Assembly (NCBI GenBank): GCA_963712655.1
Contig: CAVQIT010000008.1
Coordinates: 1 to 64,000 of the forward strand
Source: Pollutimonas sp963712655
GTDB taxonomy: Bacteria > Pseudomonadota > Gammaproteobacteria > Burkholderiales > Burkholderiaceae_B
Reading direction: 5' to 3'
DNA length: 64,000 bases
Below, piece after piece: positions 63,281-64,000 of the stretch. The position numbers and the translations under genes are program-made. Numbering within the stretch: the first letter of the stretch is position 1; each line of letters begins with the position of its first letter. Under the pieces are notes generated by a model, which saw only the letters and a list, made by a program, of their open reading frames with translations, was not told the origin of the DNA and did no database searches.

Positions 63281-64000
63281 CTATGTTTTATTCAGCAAGG
63301 CCTTCAGCATGCCCAGCCGGTCTTTAGGGCTAAGCGCCCGCTCGGCAGGGTCTTCTTCTTGCCGCGCAAGCTCGGCCAGACCCATTTCTTCGATGAAACG
63401 GGAACGCTCGCGCACGACATCGTCGCGCGCGCGCCTGCGCTTTTTACACCAGGTAAGATGCAGCGTGCGCTGAGCCCGCGTAATACCAACGTACATCAGA
63501 CGGCGCTCTTCCTGAATACGCAGAACCATGGCGTCGGCCGCGGCGGCCGGATCGGTATCGTCTTCGTCGCGCCCCAAATGCGGCAGCAAGCCCTCTTCGA
63601 CACCCGCCAGGAACACATGAGGATATTCCAGCCCCTTGGAGGCGTGCAAGGTGGATAGCTTGACGGCATCCGGATCGTCGTCGTCGGAGCGTTCAAGCAT
63701 GGTGACCAGGGCGACATGCTGCACCAGTTGCAACAGCGTCAAGCCATCTTCCTGGGATTTGCGCTTTAGCCAGCCCACCAGTTCCATTACATTGTTCCAG
63801 CGGGTTTGAGCCGGCCGGTCTTCCAGCGTGTCGTACAGGAACCGCTCGTATTGAATGGCACCGAGCATATCGTCCAATATGGCTGCGGCCGAGTCGTCTT
63901 TCGCACCATCCACGCCGACTCCGCCCGCGGCATCGTCGATGCCGAACAGGTTCCCGCTGCCCGGCGGCATGGCATGCACCGCCCCGTCCTTGCGGCCGGC
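63281..64000 (-). CDS. rep: Rep/UvrD-family DNA helicase, C-terminal part (cut by window end)
   Basis: The last about 240 residues of a superfamily I 3'-5' helicase: VKLSTLHASKGLEYPHVFLAGVEEGLLPH (motif V region) and RRLMYVGITRAQRTLHL (motif VI, Arg fingers), ending LSPKDRLGMLKALLNKT. Pattern fits Rep more than UvrD because of length after motif VI and the C-terminal sequence. The 5' part is outside the window. Confidence 0.83.
   Translation of the reverse strand, partial: AGRKDGAVHAMPPGSGNLFGIDDAAGGVGVDGAKDDSAAAILDDMLGAIQYERFLYDTLEDRPAQTRWNNVMELVGWLKRKSQEDGLTLLQLVQHVALVTMLERSDDDDPDAVKLSTLHASKGLEYPHVFLAGVEEGLLPHLGRDEDDTDPAAAADAMVLRIQEERRLMYVGITRAQRTLHLTWCKKRRRARDDVVRERSRFIEEMGLAELARQEEDPAERALSPKDRLGMLKALLNKT

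Overview
The window reads as a chromosomal segment of a beta-proteobacterium in the family Alcaligenaceae (Bordetella / Achromobacter / Pusillimonas neighbourhood). The basis is gene content, not a database match: the cell-shape operon mreBCD-mrdA-rodA beside gatCAB, the metX-metW pair, three Bug-type (Bordetella uptake gene) solute receptors, a DUF4148 secreted protein, and moderately high GC.

Layout. 1-9.8 kb is housekeeping: the 3' end of mutY, the minus-strand operon mreB-mreC-mreD-mrdA-rodA, and divergent gatC-gatA-gatB. 9.8-12.5 kb is a non-genic inverted-repeat complex carrying an IS110-group insertion sequence. An unoccupied copy of the target repeat lies nearby, so the element ends can be read directly. 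Its 220-nt leader folds like a bridge RNA, and three of its four expected guide segments can be assigned. 12.5-25.9 kb is mostly ordinary metabolism and regulation (pyrE, LysR-doxX-ygiD, xth, stomatin/NfeD, an FAD-dependent protein, GST, sorbosone-type dehydrogenase, DUF4148). 26-28.7 kb is tcuB-tcuA, heavily frameshifted as sequenced. 28.9-36.4 kb is a minus-strand acyl-CoA degradation operon (two MaoC-type hydratases, a thiolase-like protein without the usual Cys, a DUF35 OB/Zn-ribbon partner, an NDP-forming acyl-CoA ligase, two SDRs, a Bug receptor), followed by AraC and GntR regulators. 38-46 kb holds an AmpG-like transporter, metW and metX (metX behind a SAM-II-like riboswitch), gshA, mntP behind a yybP-ykoY manganese riboswitch, and DUF1634 with TauE/SafE. 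46-53.9 kb has two LysR-controlled catabolic loci (Bug + asparaginase; PEP-mutase/ICL + amidohydrolase + Bug + SDR). 54-56.6 kb is a decayed island end: a TacA/TacT-like toxin-antitoxin pair, a tyrosine-integrase remnant split by an ISL3 element with an intact 8-bp target duplication, and tRNA-Arg(CCG). 56.8-64 kb has a dihaem cytochrome c, 3-hydroxyacyl-CoA dehydrogenase, CaiB-type CoA transferase, nitronate monooxygenase, enoyl-CoA hydratase, an unknown 77-residue protein and the 3' end of a Rep-type helicase.

Sequence quality. Single-base indels break rodA, mrdA, mreB, gatA, gatB, the IS110 transposase, tcuA, tcuB and metX. Several of these are essential, so most breaks are probably sequencing errors. 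Such genes are annotated as genes, with the breaks described.
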